Shown piece after piece: positions 18,652 to 27,990 of a DNA stretch of 55,106 bases; the first letter of the stretch is position 1; every line of letters begins with the position of its first letter. Below the pieces are notes generated by a model that had not been told where the DNA came from, ran no database searches, and saw nothing but the letters and a program-made list of their open reading frames with translations. Source of the DNA: Candidatus Aquidulcis sp. (GTDB lineage: Bacteria; Chloroflexota; Anaerolineae; Anaerolineales; UBA4823). The DNA is taken from the NCBI GenBank assembly GCA_020723385.1, contig DYIZ01000022.1:1-55106 (forward strand), read 5' to 3'. Both the position numbers and the translations under genes were made by a program.

Positions 18652-19227
18652 ATGGCTCCTGAAACCTACGAAAAAATCCTTGCCACTGCCCGCCGCCTGT
18701 TTGTGCAACAGGGCTATACTGCCACCTCCATGCGCCAGGTGGCCGAGGCGGCCGGGATTGGCAAAGCCACCATTTATCATCACTTTCCCGATAAACAGGC
18801 GATTGTGATGGCGCTACTTCAGCGCAATATCACGCGCATGGAGGAAGCTTTACAGCTTGTCCGCGCCGAAAGCCACCCACGCCGCCGCATCCAGGTGGCA
18901 GCCGAGGCCAGTGTCGCCTTTCTTTTCGAGTCAGCCGACATCATGCAAATTGTCCGGCGCGAAATTCCCGGTGGGCGTGACCAGATGCAGGGCGGTTTTA
19001 CCAAATTCTTTCAGGAATACATGGCCTTGCTGGCCGATGCCACCCAGCGCGGCATAGAACAAGGTATCTTCCGTCCGGTTGATCCGGTAAATACCGCCCG
19101 CGTGCTGATGACCATGATCCAGGGCACCTTTGCAATGGCCTACCTGATCAATGAACGCGCCCAAACACCCCAACAGGCTTCCGCTGCGCTGTTGGATATC
19201 TATTTTCAGGGCCTGGATGCCCGGTAA
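18652..19227 (+). CDS. TetR-family repressor (cassette B)
   Basis: A 191-residue TetR regulator. Helix-turn-helix with key residues MRQVAEAAGIGKATIYHHF at about residues 25-43. The C-terminal domain (AVAFLFESADIMQIVRREIPGG and onwards) resembles the TetR_C group that regulates drug exporters. A GGAG lies before the ATG. Palindromes with the same half-site flank the gene on both sides, one before it and one before the exporter, which indicates that it controls both itself and the MFS/phosphotransferase pair, transcribed in the same direction 66 bp downstream. Confidence 0.92.
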   Translation: MAPETYEKILATARRLFVQQGYTATSMRQVAEAAGIGKATIYHHFPDKQAIVMALLQRNITRMEEALQLVRAESHPRRRIQVAAEASVAFLFESADIMQIVRREIPGGRDQMQGGFTKFFQEYMALLADATQRGIEQGIFRPVDPVNTARVLMTMIQGTFAMAYLINERAQTPQQASAALLDIYFQGLDAR

Positions 19228-19251
19228 GTGCTCTTTTTTTAACCATTTACC

Positions 19252-19269
19252 AGACCGAACGGTCGGTCT
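19252..19269. promoter_or_regulatory. TetR operator candidate O2 (cassette B)
   Basis: AGACCGAACGGTCGGTCT is an 18-bp palindrome with 16 matching positions, placed between the TetR gene and the exporter start. It has the same GACCG/CGGTC half-sites as O1. Confidence 0.65.
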
Positions 19270-19293
19270 AATTATCGAGACTAAAGGAGTCGC

Positions 19294-20517
19294 ATGCCAG
19301 AAAAAGCCATCTCGCCCAACCAGGCAAATGCACGCACAAAATTCGGCCCGGCGCTGCGCTCTCCAGCTTTTGTAGTGCTCTGGTTGAGTGAAGCTTTATC
19401 GTTGATCGGCGATCGACTGATCATGGTTGCGCTGGTGACCCTGGTTTATGATCGCACTGGCTCGGCAAGCGCAGTGGGGCTGCTGATGCTGCTCAAAGCC
19501 ATTCCGGCTCTGGCGCTGGGCAGCGTGGCCGGAGCCTTCGTCGACCGCTGGAATCGCAAGTGGATCATGGTGATTGCCAACCTGCTTCAGGGTTTGCTCG
19601 TTTTCTGGCTGCCCCTCTCGCCAAGTATCACAGTTATATTTGTCATCTACCTGGCGATGTCTATGGTAAACCAGTTCTTCGTCCCAGCGCGTTCCGCCAC
19701 CATCCCGGATCTGGTAGCGCCTGCAGCATTGCTGACGGCCAACTCCCTGTTTGCCGTTTCAATTGTCGCCGCAATGGCGATCGGGCCGGCTATCGGCGCC
19801 TGGATCACCGAACGCGTCAGCCTGGACGCGGCTTTCTACGTTGATGCCGGCACTTTCCTGATCCCGGCGATTGCTGTCGCCTTCCTAACCATTCCACGTC
19901 AACAGCGCACCGCAACAAAACCCAGCCTGGGCGGTGATTTGCGGGCAGGGCTGACCTTTGCCCGCTCTCAACCAGCAGTGTTGGCTGCCCTGGCTACCAT
20001 CAGCTCCGCATTCCTGGTCATTGGTACCATTTCAGTCACCGGCGTGGTCATCACCCGCGAAATCCTAAATGTCGAGTCCAGCAAGTTTGGCGTTATGATG
20101 TCAGCGCTGGGGATTGGAATGTTGGGCGGCGCGATAGTCTCGGGTTGGTTGGGGCGGCGGTTCACTTATGTTCAACTGGGTGTGGCTGGTGTCGTTGTGA
20201 TGGCGTTGGGGATGACGGCCTTACCCTGGTCATCTAGCCTAGCTATGGCTTCCTCGTTTGCGGCCACGATTGGCTTGGGCATGATCATCGTCCAGGTAAA
20301 CGGCCAGACTCTCCTGCAAACCATCGCGCCGGAAATGCGTGGACGACTGATGGGTATCTCGCAGACCCTGACCGGCAGTGTCACCTTCATGGCTTCAGCC
20401 CTGGTTGGACTGCTGGTCGAGCAACTGAACGTAACCATCGTGATGGGAAGCGTCGGCATCATCACACTGGCTGTGGCTGCCACCGTAGCCATCTACTATC
20501 ACAACACTTCAAAATGA
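19294..20517 (+). CDS. MFS exporter, EntS/MFS_3-like (cassette B)
   Basis: A 407-residue major facilitator with about 12 helices. The start FGPALRSPAFVVLWLSEALSLIGDRL with motif A GAFVDRWNRKW (about 72-82) is typical of the MFS_3/EntS-like exporter group, and RSATIPDLV after helix 4 fits too. The ATG has an AAAGGAG ribosome binding site. The stop overlaps a possible start of the next gene (ATGA), so enzyme and exporter are translationally linked. It is not a close match to the cassette A exporter, so the two cassettes are analogous rather than a simple recent duplication. Confidence 0.9.
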   Translation: MPEKAISPNQANARTKFGPALRSPAFVVLWLSEALSLIGDRLIMVALVTLVYDRTGSASAVGLLMLLKAIPALALGSVAGAFVDRWNRKWIMVIANLLQGLLVFWLPLSPSITVIFVIYLAMSMVNQFFVPARSATIPDLVAPAALLTANSLFAVSIVAAMAIGPAIGAWITERVSLDAAFYVDAGTFLIPAIAVAFLTIPRQQRTATKPSLGGDLRAGLTFARSQPAVLAALATISSAFLVIGTISVTGVVITREILNVESSKFGVMMSALGIGMLGGAIVSGWLGRRFTYVQLGVAGVVVMALGMTALPWSSSLAMASSFAATIGLGMIIVQVNGQTLLQTIAPEMRGRLMGISQTLTGSVTFMASALVGLLVEQLNVTIVMGSVGIITLAVAATVAIYYHNTSK

Positions 20518-20531
20518 ATGGAGCACAGAAA

Positions 20532-23207
20532 ATGCAATACATCAAACCCCTCACCGAATTGAACCGGGCTGACCTGTCTATTGCCGGAGGCAAAGGCGCC
20601 AACCTGGGAGCGCTGATTCAGGCCGGGCTGCCCGTCCCCCCAGGATTTTGTGTTACCATCCCCGCCTACCGCACTTTTGTGGAAATGAATAAGCTGGAGA
20701 CGGAAATCCATCAGATTTTGGAGGCAACCCGCATGGATGACCCCGCCTCGTTGGATGCAGCATCCAACTCCATTCGCGCCTGCTTCCAGCAGGGAGAGAT
20801 GCCCACCGCCCTGGCAAGCGAAATCTGCCATGCGTATGCAAATTTGCACAACCCACCGATCCCGGTCGCCGTTCGCTCCTCAGCCACCGCTGAGGATTTG
20901 CCTGATTTATCTTTTGCCGGCCAGCAGGATACTTACCTGAACATCCTCGGCGAGGCCGCCCTCTTGGATGCCGTCATCTGCTGTTGGGCGAGCCTGTGGA
21001 CGGCGCGAGCGATTGGCTACCGGGCGCGCAACCAGATTTCACATAGCGAGGTTGCCCTGGCAGTGGTCGTCCAGCAGATGGTGCAGAGCGAAGCTTCGGG
21101 GGTTTTGTTCACCGCCAACCCACTGACCGGGAAACGCAGCGAAACGGTCATTGATGCCACTCTGGGATTGGGCGAAGCGCTTGTTTCTGGGCAGGTCGAA
21201 CCTGACCATTACGTGGTAGCAGGCTCCGCGGAGAAAACCCTGGACAAGACCCTCGGCGCGAAGGCACTCTCTATCCAGGGTCGGGCCGAGGGCGGCACAG
21301 TCACCATCCGTCATTCTGCTGCTGACCGCCAGGCACTGCCCGACGAGCAAATTCTCGCCCTGGCGCGGCTCGGCCAGCAGGCGCAGACTTATTTTGGCAG
21401 TCCACAGGATATGGAATGGGCTTGGGCGGATGGGCGCCTGTATGTGGTGCAATCGCGCCCGGTGACTTCATTATTCCCACTGCCTGCTGGCCTGAAGGAT
21501 GAACCGGTTGAGGCGTTGTTGTCCTTCGGCGTCTGGCAGGGAATGCTTGACCCGTACACACCCCTCGGGCAGGATATGTTTAGCTCACTGATTGCCGGCA
21601 TGGGGCAATTGTTTGGGCTAAAAATCGGCGCCAGGGAACAACGCATCTTTTTCGGCGCTGGAGAACGCCTGTTCGTAAACATGACCGGGCTGCTATCCAA
21701 CCCCATCGGGCGCAAGGTAGCCAATATCTTTGTCGGGGCAATTGACCCTGTCAGCGGCGCCATCCTGGCCGAATTGCTCAATGACTCGCGCTTCGGCGCT
21801 GAAACCAGTCTCAGCCTGAAAGGACGGTTCCGACTATTACGTGGCGTTGCGCCACTGGTTGGGAATGTGCTTTTTAACCTGCTCTGGCCCGCCCGCGGAC
21901 GCGCCCGGCTGGAACGTCAGATTGACACAGCGCTGGCCGAGGCGCAAGGGTGCTGTGACGCAGCGCAAAACATGGCTGAATTGATCGAAGCCATCGAAGC
22001 TGTGCCAGCGAAAATGCCACAACAGATGCTGCCGCGCCTGGTGGGAGGCATTGCCGCGGGACAGGCGCCTTACCAAATCCTGCTCCGGCGGGCAAGCGAA
22101 CTCCCCAGCGCACAAGAGCTGCTCATGGAACTGGCGCGCGGCCTGCCCCACAACGTCACTACACAGATGGATTTGGCGCTGTGGAGTACCGCCCAGGCCA
22201 TCCGCGCCGATGCCAACGCCGCAGCTTACTTTTCCACGACAGAAGTTGATAGGCTGGTAACCGAATACCGTGCCGAAAAACTACCTGTCACCGCCCAAAC
22301 CGCCATCCGAGGCTTTTTATCTACCTATGGGATGCGCGGCATTGGTGAAATTGACCTGGGTCGCCCACGTTGGCGCGAGAACCCGACCAACCTGTTTCTG
22401 GTATTGAAAAGTTACCTGGAAATTGACCCGGAGGCTTCGCCCGAGGCAGTTTTCCAGCGTGGTGCTGGAAAGGTCCAAAAGGTGCAAACGCAACTGGAGC
22501 AAATCTTTTCCCAGGCTCCAATAGGAAAAAAGATCAGCCCGCGCATGGTCAGGATGCTGGTCGAACGTTTCCGCGAGTTGGGCGGCCTGCGCGAGACGCC
22601 CAAATTTTTCATCGTGCGCCTGTTGGGGATTTACCGCGAAGCGTTGTTGGCCGCCGGTCAAGAACTGGTTGAAGCCGGGAGGCTGACCGAGGCCGAGGAT
22701 GTGTTTTTTCTGCATCTGTGGGAGTTAAAAGCTTTAGGCGGCGGCGAAACCCGGGACTGGGGAGCTTTGATTGCGGAGCGTCGGGCAAGCTACGCCCGCG
22801 AACTACGCCGCAGGCGAATTCCACGCATTATGCTGAGCGACGGGACTGCTTTTTACGATGCGCCTTCAACCGGGGACACTGCTAATACGCTCTCCGGCGC
22901 ACCGGTGTCGGCAGGCATGGTTGAAGGTGTGGTACGCGTGGTGTTTAACCCGCACGGAGTCCAACTCATCCCTGGCGAAATCCTGGTCTGTCCAGCCACC
23001 GATCCTGCCTGGACGCCGCTCTTCCTGGCTGCAGGCGGCCTGGTGATGGAGGTGGGCGGGATGATGACACACGGATCGGTGGTTGCCCGCGAGTACGGTA
23101 TCCCGGCGGTGGTGGGCGTCAGCCAGGCGACGATGAGGCTGAAAGACGGTCAGCGGGTTCGGGTGAATGGGTCAAGCGGGGTGGTGACGGTGCTTGAAGG
23201 CATGTAA
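20532..23207 (+). CDS. Rifampicin-phosphotransferase-like PEP-utilising enzyme (cassette B)
   Basis: An 891-residue paralogue of the enzyme at 14.9-17.5 kb. The ATP-grasp domain begins IAGGKGANLGALIQAGLPVP (about 16-35) with AVRSSATAEDLPDLSFAGQQ (about 115-134) and ends near WAWADGRLYVVQSRPVTS. A large central domain follows, then the phosphohistidine domain with H847 in GGMMTHGSVVAREYG. The start at 20532 has GGAG 8 nt upstream; an ATG at 20514 overlapping the exporter stop adds six residues and is possible. Length fits rifampicin phosphotransferase. It probably inactivates a compound also handled by the adjacent exporter. The substrate is unknown, and a general PEP-synthase-like role remains an alternative. 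Confidence 0.85.
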   Translation: MQYIKPLTELNRADLSIAGGKGANLGALIQAGLPVPPGFCVTIPAYRTFVEMNKLETEIHQILEATRMDDPASLDAASNSIRACFQQGEMPTALASEICHAYANLHNPPIPVAVRSSATAEDLPDLSFAGQQDTYLNILGEAALLDAVICCWASLWTARAIGYRARNQISHSEVALAVVVQQMVQSEASGVLFTANPLTGKRSETVIDATLGLGEALVSGQVEPDHYVVAGSAEKTLDKTLGAKALSIQGRAEGGTVTIRHSAADRQALPDEQILALARLGQQAQTYFGSPQDMEWAWADGRLYVVQSRPVTSLFPLPAGLKDEPVEALLSFGVWQGMLDPYTPLGQDMFSSLIAGMGQLFGLKIGAREQRIFFGAGERLFVNMTGLLSNPIGRKVANIFVGAIDPVSGAILAELLNDSRFGAETSLSLKGRFRLLRGVAPLVGNVLFNLLWPARGRARLERQIDTALAEAQGCCDAAQNMAELIEAIEAVPAKMPQQMLPRLVGGIAAGQAPYQILLRRASELPSAQELLMELARGLPHNVTTQMDLALWSTAQAIRADANAAAYFSTTEVDRLVTEYRAEKLPVTAQTAIRGFLSTYGMRGIGEIDLGRPRWRENPTNLFLVLKSYLEIDPEASPEAVFQRGAGKVQKVQTQLEQIFSQAPIGKKISPRMVRMLVERFRELGGLRETPKFFIVRLLGIYREALLAAGQELVEAGRLTEAEDVFFLHLWELKALGGGETRDWGALIAERRASYARELRRRRIPRIMLSDGTAFYDAPSTGDTANTLSGAPVSAGMVEGVVRVVFNPHGVQLIPGEILVCPATDPAWTPLFLAAGGLVMEVGGMMTHGSVVAREYGIPAVVGVSQATMRLKDGQRVRVNGSSGVVTVLEGM

Positions 23208-23230
23208 GTTGATTTGGCGTTGGAATTCAA

Positions 23231-23307
23231 TCACTGGGTCATCAGCCCTCCAGTTTCCAGTGCCACGCCGACAGCGTGGATAAATAACGGCGTCCAGGCG
23301 CAGATAC
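23231..23307 (-). pseudogene. Fossil fragment of a phosphotransferase-like gene
   Basis: On the minus strand about 75 bp encode AWTPLFIHAVGVALETGGLM. This aligns with AWTPLFLAAGGLVMEVGGMM of the intact gene ending 24 bp away and WTPLFINAKGIILEIGGALQ of the cassette A enzyme. The frame stops right where the catalytic His should follow. It lies in the opposite direction to the adjacent gene and abuts the nucleotidyltransferase remnant at about 23304, so a recombination junction is likely. Confidence 0.6.
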
Positions 23308-23814
23308 CAAAAGACCGTCCACGGTGGTACAGAACACCACTCGGCCTTCGTGCGCTTCCCTGGCCTGTTGTCCGAGTTGGAGTTATCCGGACAGCAAAGC
23401 GAAGTCTTGGCCGTAAAAATCGAAGTAGATACCAACCCACCCGCCGGCGCAGGACTGGTAACCACCGTGGTGCTCCAGCTTCAGCACCATGATCAAGCAT
23501 CGCTGCTGGCTGGCAAGCTGAATGCTATATTCCAGCGCGCCGATACCAAAGGCCGCGACCTTTACGACCTGCTCTGGTATCTCAGAGACCCGGCCTGGCC
23601 CCCACCCAACCTGACTCTGCTCAACAATGCCCTGGCGCAAACCGGCTGGCAAGGCGAGGTGTTGACCGTCGCCAACTGGCGGGCGCAGGTGCGCGAGCGC
23701 TTACGCCGCGTGGATTGGAAAGATATCCAGTCGGATGTACGCCCTTTTGTCGAGCCAGGGTTTGACTCGAGTCTATTGAGACTAGAAAACCTGGAACGGG
23801 TGTTGGAGAAATAA
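23304..23814 (+). pseudogene. N-terminally truncated AbiEii/AbiGii-type nucleotidyltransferase
   Basis: About 165 codons of the C-terminal half of a DUF1814-like nucleotidyltransferase: RYQKTVHGGTEHHSAFVRFP, then SEVLAVKIEVDTNPPAGAG, HHDQASLLAGKLNAIFQR, GRDLYDLLWYL and the end LENLERVLEK. The catalytic N-terminal nucleotidyltransferase half is missing; upstream, the sequence changes abruptly into the inverted phosphotransferase fragment. An in-frame GTG at 23350 could still start a 154-residue protein, but with no catalytic motif it is most likely inactive. Intact members are toxins of type IV toxin-antitoxin systems with an AbiEi-type antitoxin, and none is seen here. Repeat copy 2 begins at its stop codon. 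Confidence 0.75.
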
Positions 23815-23911
23815 AAAAAAACTCCTGTCCTAGTTCAGAATAAGACAGGAGTTCGACCAGTGCCCCCACGGGGGTACCGTACGTTAACGTGTCTTAGCCG
23901 CGAAAGGGTGG
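23813..23911 (-). repeat. Dispersed ~90-bp repeat, copy 2
   Basis: Same element as at 18.4 kb with a few changes. It follows the nucleotidyltransferase stop codon directly and extends through GCGAAAGGGTG, which copy 3 shares and copy 1 lacks. It serves as the uninterrupted reference for the insertion seen beside copy 3. Confidence 0.88.
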
Positions 23912-23965
23912 ATAATGGTAAACTTGAGGCCAATCAAACCAAAGATTGACCCGCGAGGTACCTCG

Positions 23966-26900
23966 ATGTCACAACTCACTGCTTTTTTGCCCCAAGACCG
24001 CCTGCACGCCCTGGCGCGCGGCGAAAACCTGCCCGATCGCTCGAACGGAGCGGCTCTGTTCGCCGATGTGTCCGGCTTCACGCCACTGACGCGCACCTTT
24101 TCCGAAGCGCTCGGTTCAAAACGCGGCGCAGAAGCCCTCTTGAGCGTGCTCAACCCGCTGTTCGAGGCACTCATTGAGCCGGTGCATCGCTATGGAGGCA
24201 GCGTGATCGGCTTTGCCGGTGATGCGATTACCTGCTGGTTCGAAGAAAAGGATGAAGGAACACAAGATCTTTCCCTCATCTCTTCGCTACACGCAGAGCA
24301 GACTCTTCATCACTCATCCTTACGCGCCGTAGCAGCTGCGCTGGCAATGCAGGTGGCGATGAAGTCATTTGCCACCGTACACACGCCAATCGGAAGGACG
24401 GTTACATTAAGCATCAATGCAGCGATAGCGGCTGGCCCGGCGCGGCGATTTGTGGTGGGCGACCCGACGATCCAGCGGATAGATACCCTAGCAGGCGCAA
24501 CCTTGTTGCGGATGGCGGAGGCTGAGAAACATGCTGAACGGGGCGAAGTAGTGGTCAGCCGGGAAGTTGCTGAGAACCTGGGCGAGGTGTTGATCACAAG
24601 CGCATGGCGCGGCAAGAAAAGGTTCGCGGTTGTGGATGGTTTGAAGGTTGCGGTCCAGGCTGCGCCCTGGCCGCCGCTGCCAGATAACGTGCTTGGCGAA
24701 GCAGAAGTTCGTCAATGGATGCTGCCAGACATCTATGAGCAACTGCACAGCAACGCCAGCAGCCTGGGCGATCTGCGTCCGGTGATGCCACTTATGGTGC
24801 AGTTCGGAGGGATTGACTTCGACGCCGATGATGAGGCCGGGGTCAAGCTGGATGCCTTTGTGTGCTGGGCGCAGCGCATCATCCATCGTCATGGCGGCGT
24901 CCTGCTGCAATTGACGATTGGTGACAAGGGCGCCTTTCTATATGCCCCCTTCGGCGCGCCGCTGGCGCACGAAAACGACCCGGAGCGGGCCATGAAAGCG
25001 GCTTTGGCCTTGCGCGACGCGTCGGCGAACCTGGCTGCGTACATTACGCCGCTGCGCATCGGCCTGACGCGCGGCGAGGTATGGACCGGCAGTTGCGGTG
25101 GGCATGGGCGTTCTACGTATGGCGTCATGGGCAGCGAAGTGAACCTTGCCGCGCGGCTGATGAGCAAGGCAGAATCGGGGCAGATCCTGGTTTCAGGGAG
25201 AATGAGTGAATTCCCAGGCTTTCGTTTCGAATACGTAGGTGACTTGGTTTTCAAGGGTTTTGACAAGCCCCTGCCCACATACAGCTTGTTGGGTGAGCAG
25301 ATGGCAGGTGAGCGAGTCTTTCAAACGGCGATGGTGGGCCGTGAGGCAGAACTGGCGCGGTTGGGCGAGTGGGCTCAGCCAATTTTTGAAAACCGGTTTG
25401 CAGGCCTGGCGTGGATCTATGGCGAAGCAGGGATGGGTAAAAGCCGCCTGCTCTATGAGCTCGGTCGCCAACTTTCGGCGACGCGCCAACCGCCAGCGCC
25501 AGGCGTACTCTGGCTGATGGGTCAATGCGACCAGATCCTGCGTCAATCACTCAACCCGTTCAAATACCTCCTGCACCGCTATTTCAACCAGGCCGCGGGT
25601 CGCTCCGCTGCCGAAAATCGAGCTCGCTTCGATGAAATCTTGGACAGCTTGATCAGGAGGCAGGCGGCAGTCCCCGCTTCTGCAGGAAGCAAGATTGGCA
25701 AGGAACTGGAGCGCGTTCGCTCTTTCCTTGGAGCGTTGGTGGATTTGCGCTGGGACGGCTCACTCTACGAGCAACTGGAGCCAAAACTGCGCTTTGAGAA
25801 CACGCTCTATGCAGTCAAGACGCTCATCCAGGCCGAGAGCCTGTTCCAGCCGGTGGTCGTGGTGATTGAAGACGCCCACTGGCTAGACGCCGACTCGCGC
25901 GGATTGCTTAAGGTGCTTACCCGCTACACCGCCGACTACCCCTTCGGCGTGGTGCTCGCCAGCCGTTACCAGGATGATGGTCGCCCGCTGGATGTCGGGC
26001 TAGAGCCGGAGGTATCGCAAACGACGATTGACCTAAACCAGCTTTCGGCGAGTGGTATCGCTGCTCTTGCCGCGCAGGTGCTGGAGGAACACAGCTCTTC
26101 AGAGGTTTTGAACCCCCAAAAGGCGGTATCTCCAGAAGTGGCCGCCCTGCTGGCCGAGAAGACCAACGGCAACCCCTTCTTCATCGAGCAACTGCTCCTA
26201 GATTTGCATGAGCGCGGTGCAGTGGCAGTTGTTGGCGGGCAATGGGCCATCGTTGGGCGAATGGCTGAAGTGCCAACCAACCTCAATGCGGTGCTGGTGG
26301 CGCGGCTCGACCGGCTGGCAGCGGAGGTGAAGGCGGTGGTGCAAACTGCGGCGGTGCTGGGGCGCGAGTTTGAAGTGCAGGTGCTCTCGAACATGCTGCG
26401 TGGCGATTCGCAACTGCCGGTCAAAGTACAGCAGGCCGAAGCCGAAACTGTGTGGATGGCGCTCAGCGAGATTCGCTATCTCTTCAAGCACGCCCTCTTG
26501 CGTGATGCCGCCTACGACATGCAACTGCGCGCCCGCCTGCGCGACCTGCACGCGCTGGCGTTGGAGTCTTTCGAAACCCTCTATGCCGCCGACCTCGCGC
26601 CGCACTACGCCGCGCTGGCCTATCACGCTGAAGGCAGCGAAAACCAGGATAAGCAGCGGGAGTATTATCGCCTGGCCGGTGACGCCGCGCGTATGGCCTA
26701 TCAGAATGTGACGGCGCTCGATTACTATGCGCGCTTGCTGCCGTTGTTAACCACGCCCGGCGAGCAAATTGACTTGCAGCTGAATTGGGGGGGCGTGTTG
26801 GAACTCTTGGGTCAATGGGAACAAGCTGAAAATCATTACCAGGCCGCGCTGGCGTTGGCGCAGAGCAGCCCCCAGTCTGGCGAGCAGGAAGTGCTCCAGG

Positions 26901-27907
26901 CCCGCTGCTTGTTTGTGATGGGTCGTTCCCGTCGTTGGCGAGGGGATTTTTCGATGGCGCTGGAAAGGCTGCAACAGGCGCAGGCAGCCTCGGCCAGACA
27001 AGGCAATCGAGGTGAGCAGTGCCGGATGCTCATCGAGCTTGGTTCAATTCTTGGTTCCAAGGGCGATTATGCCGCGGCTCACCAACATCTGGATGAAAGC
27101 CTGGTATTGGCCCGCGAATTGAACGATAACCCGCTTACGGCTAATGCGCTCAACAGTTTGGGAATATTAATCTTGCAACAGGCCGACTATCCCACCGCGC
27201 GGGCGTTGTTTGAAGAAAGTTTGGTCTTGGGTCGTAAGATGGGCGCCAAGCGGCATGTAGCCCTCACGTTGGGCAATCTAGGCATCATAACCTTTCAGCA
27301 GGGCGACTACGCTGCGGCGCGGCTTATGTTAGAAGATGCTTTGGTACTCCAGCGGGAGATTGGCGATATTATGAATGTCGCGGTTAGCTTGGGCAATATC
27401 GGCGTGGCGACCTATCATTTGGGCGACTACGCTGCGGCGCGGGCTCTATACGAAGAATGTTTAAACCTGGGACAAGCGTTGGGCTTCAAGCAGATTATTT
27501 CTCTTAGCTATTTCAACCTAGGATTTGTGGCGGTTGAACAGAAGGATTACTTGGCCGCTCGGAATTTCCACACCAAGAGCCTAGCGCAGGCGCAACAGGT
27601 CAACGACAAGAAACTGATCGCTTATGCGTTAGCAGGCCTGGCCAGTGTGGCCGTTCAATCGGGAGGCAAGGTGGAGGAGATTGCGGGGGCGGCGACTCAA
27701 CGCTCCGCGCGGCTGGCGGCCGCGGTCGAGAGCCTGTTGACCAGCATCAAGGGAGCGATGGAGCCTTTTGTGCGCAAGCAGTATGAACGCACGGTTGCGG
27801 CGGCGCGGGCAGCGTTAGGTGAAGATGAGTTTTCTGAGGCCTGGGCTGAGGGGGAAAAAATGCCCCTGGAAGAAGTGATTGGGTACGCGCTGGAAGAAAA
27901 ATTATAA
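23966..27907 (+). CDS. Cyclase-domain / AAA ATPase / TPR signalling protein
   Basis: About 1313 residues. Two class III cyclase-like modules: the first (about 25-235) keeps the two metal Asp positions, D34 (LFADVSGFTP) and D86 (GFAGDAITCW), but has Gly where a Lys usually contacts the base. The second (about 270-430) ends GVMGSEVNLAARLMSKAESG and is more degenerate. An AAA/NACHT-like ATPase follows with Walker A GEAGMGKS (about 486-493) and Walker B VVVIEDAHWLD (about 631-641), then at least seven TPR-like repeats (about 900-1230, e.g. GDYAAARALYEE). This plan is that of LuxR/STAND-type regulators without a DNA-binding domain. The ATG at 23966 (GAGG upstream) gives the family N terminus; 23915 is an alternative. 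The gene is flanked by repeat copies 2 and 3. Ligand and output unknown. Confidence 0.85.
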   Translation: MSQLTAFLPQDRLHALARGENLPDRSNGAALFADVSGFTPLTRTFSEALGSKRGAEALLSVLNPLFEALIEPVHRYGGSVIGFAGDAITCWFEEKDEGTQDLSLISSLHAEQTLHHSSLRAVAAALAMQVAMKSFATVHTPIGRTVTLSINAAIAAGPARRFVVGDPTIQRIDTLAGATLLRMAEAEKHAERGEVVVSREVAENLGEVLITSAWRGKKRFAVVDGLKVAVQAAPWPPLPDNVLGEAEVRQWMLPDIYEQLHSNASSLGDLRPVMPLMVQFGGIDFDADDEAGVKLDAFVCWAQRIIHRHGGVLLQLTIGDKGAFLYAPFGAPLAHENDPERAMKAALALRDASANLAAYITPLRIGLTRGEVWTGSCGGHGRSTYGVMGSEVNLAARLMSKAESGQILVSGRMSEFPGFRFEYVGDLVFKGFDKPLPTYSLLGEQMAGERVFQTAMVGREAELARLGEWAQPIFENRFAGLAWIYGEAGMGKSRLLYELGRQLSATRQPPAPGVLWLMGQCDQILRQSLNPFKYLLHRYFNQAAGRSAAENRARFDEILDSLIRRQAAVPASAGSKIGKELERVRSFLGALVDLRWDGSLYEQLEPKLRFENTLYAVKTLIQAESLFQPVVVVIEDAHWLDADSRGLLKVLTRYTADYPFGVVLASRYQDDGRPLDVGLEPEVSQTTIDLNQLSASGIAALAAQVLEEHSSSEVLNPQKAVSPEVAALLAEKTNGNPFFIEQLLLDLHERGAVAVVGGQWAIVGRMAEVPTNLNAVLVARLDRLAAEVKAVVQTAAVLGREFEVQVLSNMLRGDSQLPVKVQQAEAETVWMALSEIRYLFKHALLRDAAYDMQLRARLRDLHALALESFETLYAADLAPHYAALAYHAEGSENQDKQREYYRLAGDAARMAYQNVTALDYYARLLPLLTTPGEQIDLQLNWGGVLELLGQWEQAENHYQAALALAQSSPQSGEQEVLQARCLFVMGRSRRWRGDFSMALERLQQAQAASARQGNRGEQCRMLIELGSILGSKGDYAAAHQHLDESLVLARELNDNPLTANALNSLGILILQQADYPTARALFEESLVLGRKMGAKRHVALTLGNLGIITFQQGDYAAARLMLEDALVLQREIGDIMNVAVSLGNIGVATYHLGDYAAARALYEECLNLGQALGFKQIISLSYFNLGFVAVEQKDYLAARNFHTKSLAQAQQVNDKKLIAYALAGLASVAVQSGGKVEEIAGAATQRSARLAAAVESLLTSIKGAMEPFVRKQYERTVAAARAALGEDEFSEAWAEGEKMPLEEVIGYALEEKL

Positions 27908-27934
27908 AGAAGGTTGGCAGCTTCAATGCCATCC

Positions 27935-27985
27935 AGTATTACCCCATTGATCCTGGAAAACTTGGAACGGGTATTGAAAAAATAA
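27935..27985 (+). pseudogene. Second nucleotidyltransferase tail remnant
   Basis: After the cyclase gene, 17 codons encode SITPLILENLERVLKK and a stop, matching LLRLENLERVLEK at the end of the truncated nucleotidyltransferase before copy 2. As there, the stop is followed by a TAAAAAC run leading into the repeat, here interrupted by an insertion. It is all that remains of a duplicate gene end. Confidence 0.65.
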
Positions 27986-27990
27986 AAACT

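Noticed and set aside
23350-23814. Intact small nucleotidyltransferase gene
   Set aside because: Homologous sequence continues upstream of the GTG without a start and the catalytic N-terminal half is replaced by an unrelated inverted fragment.
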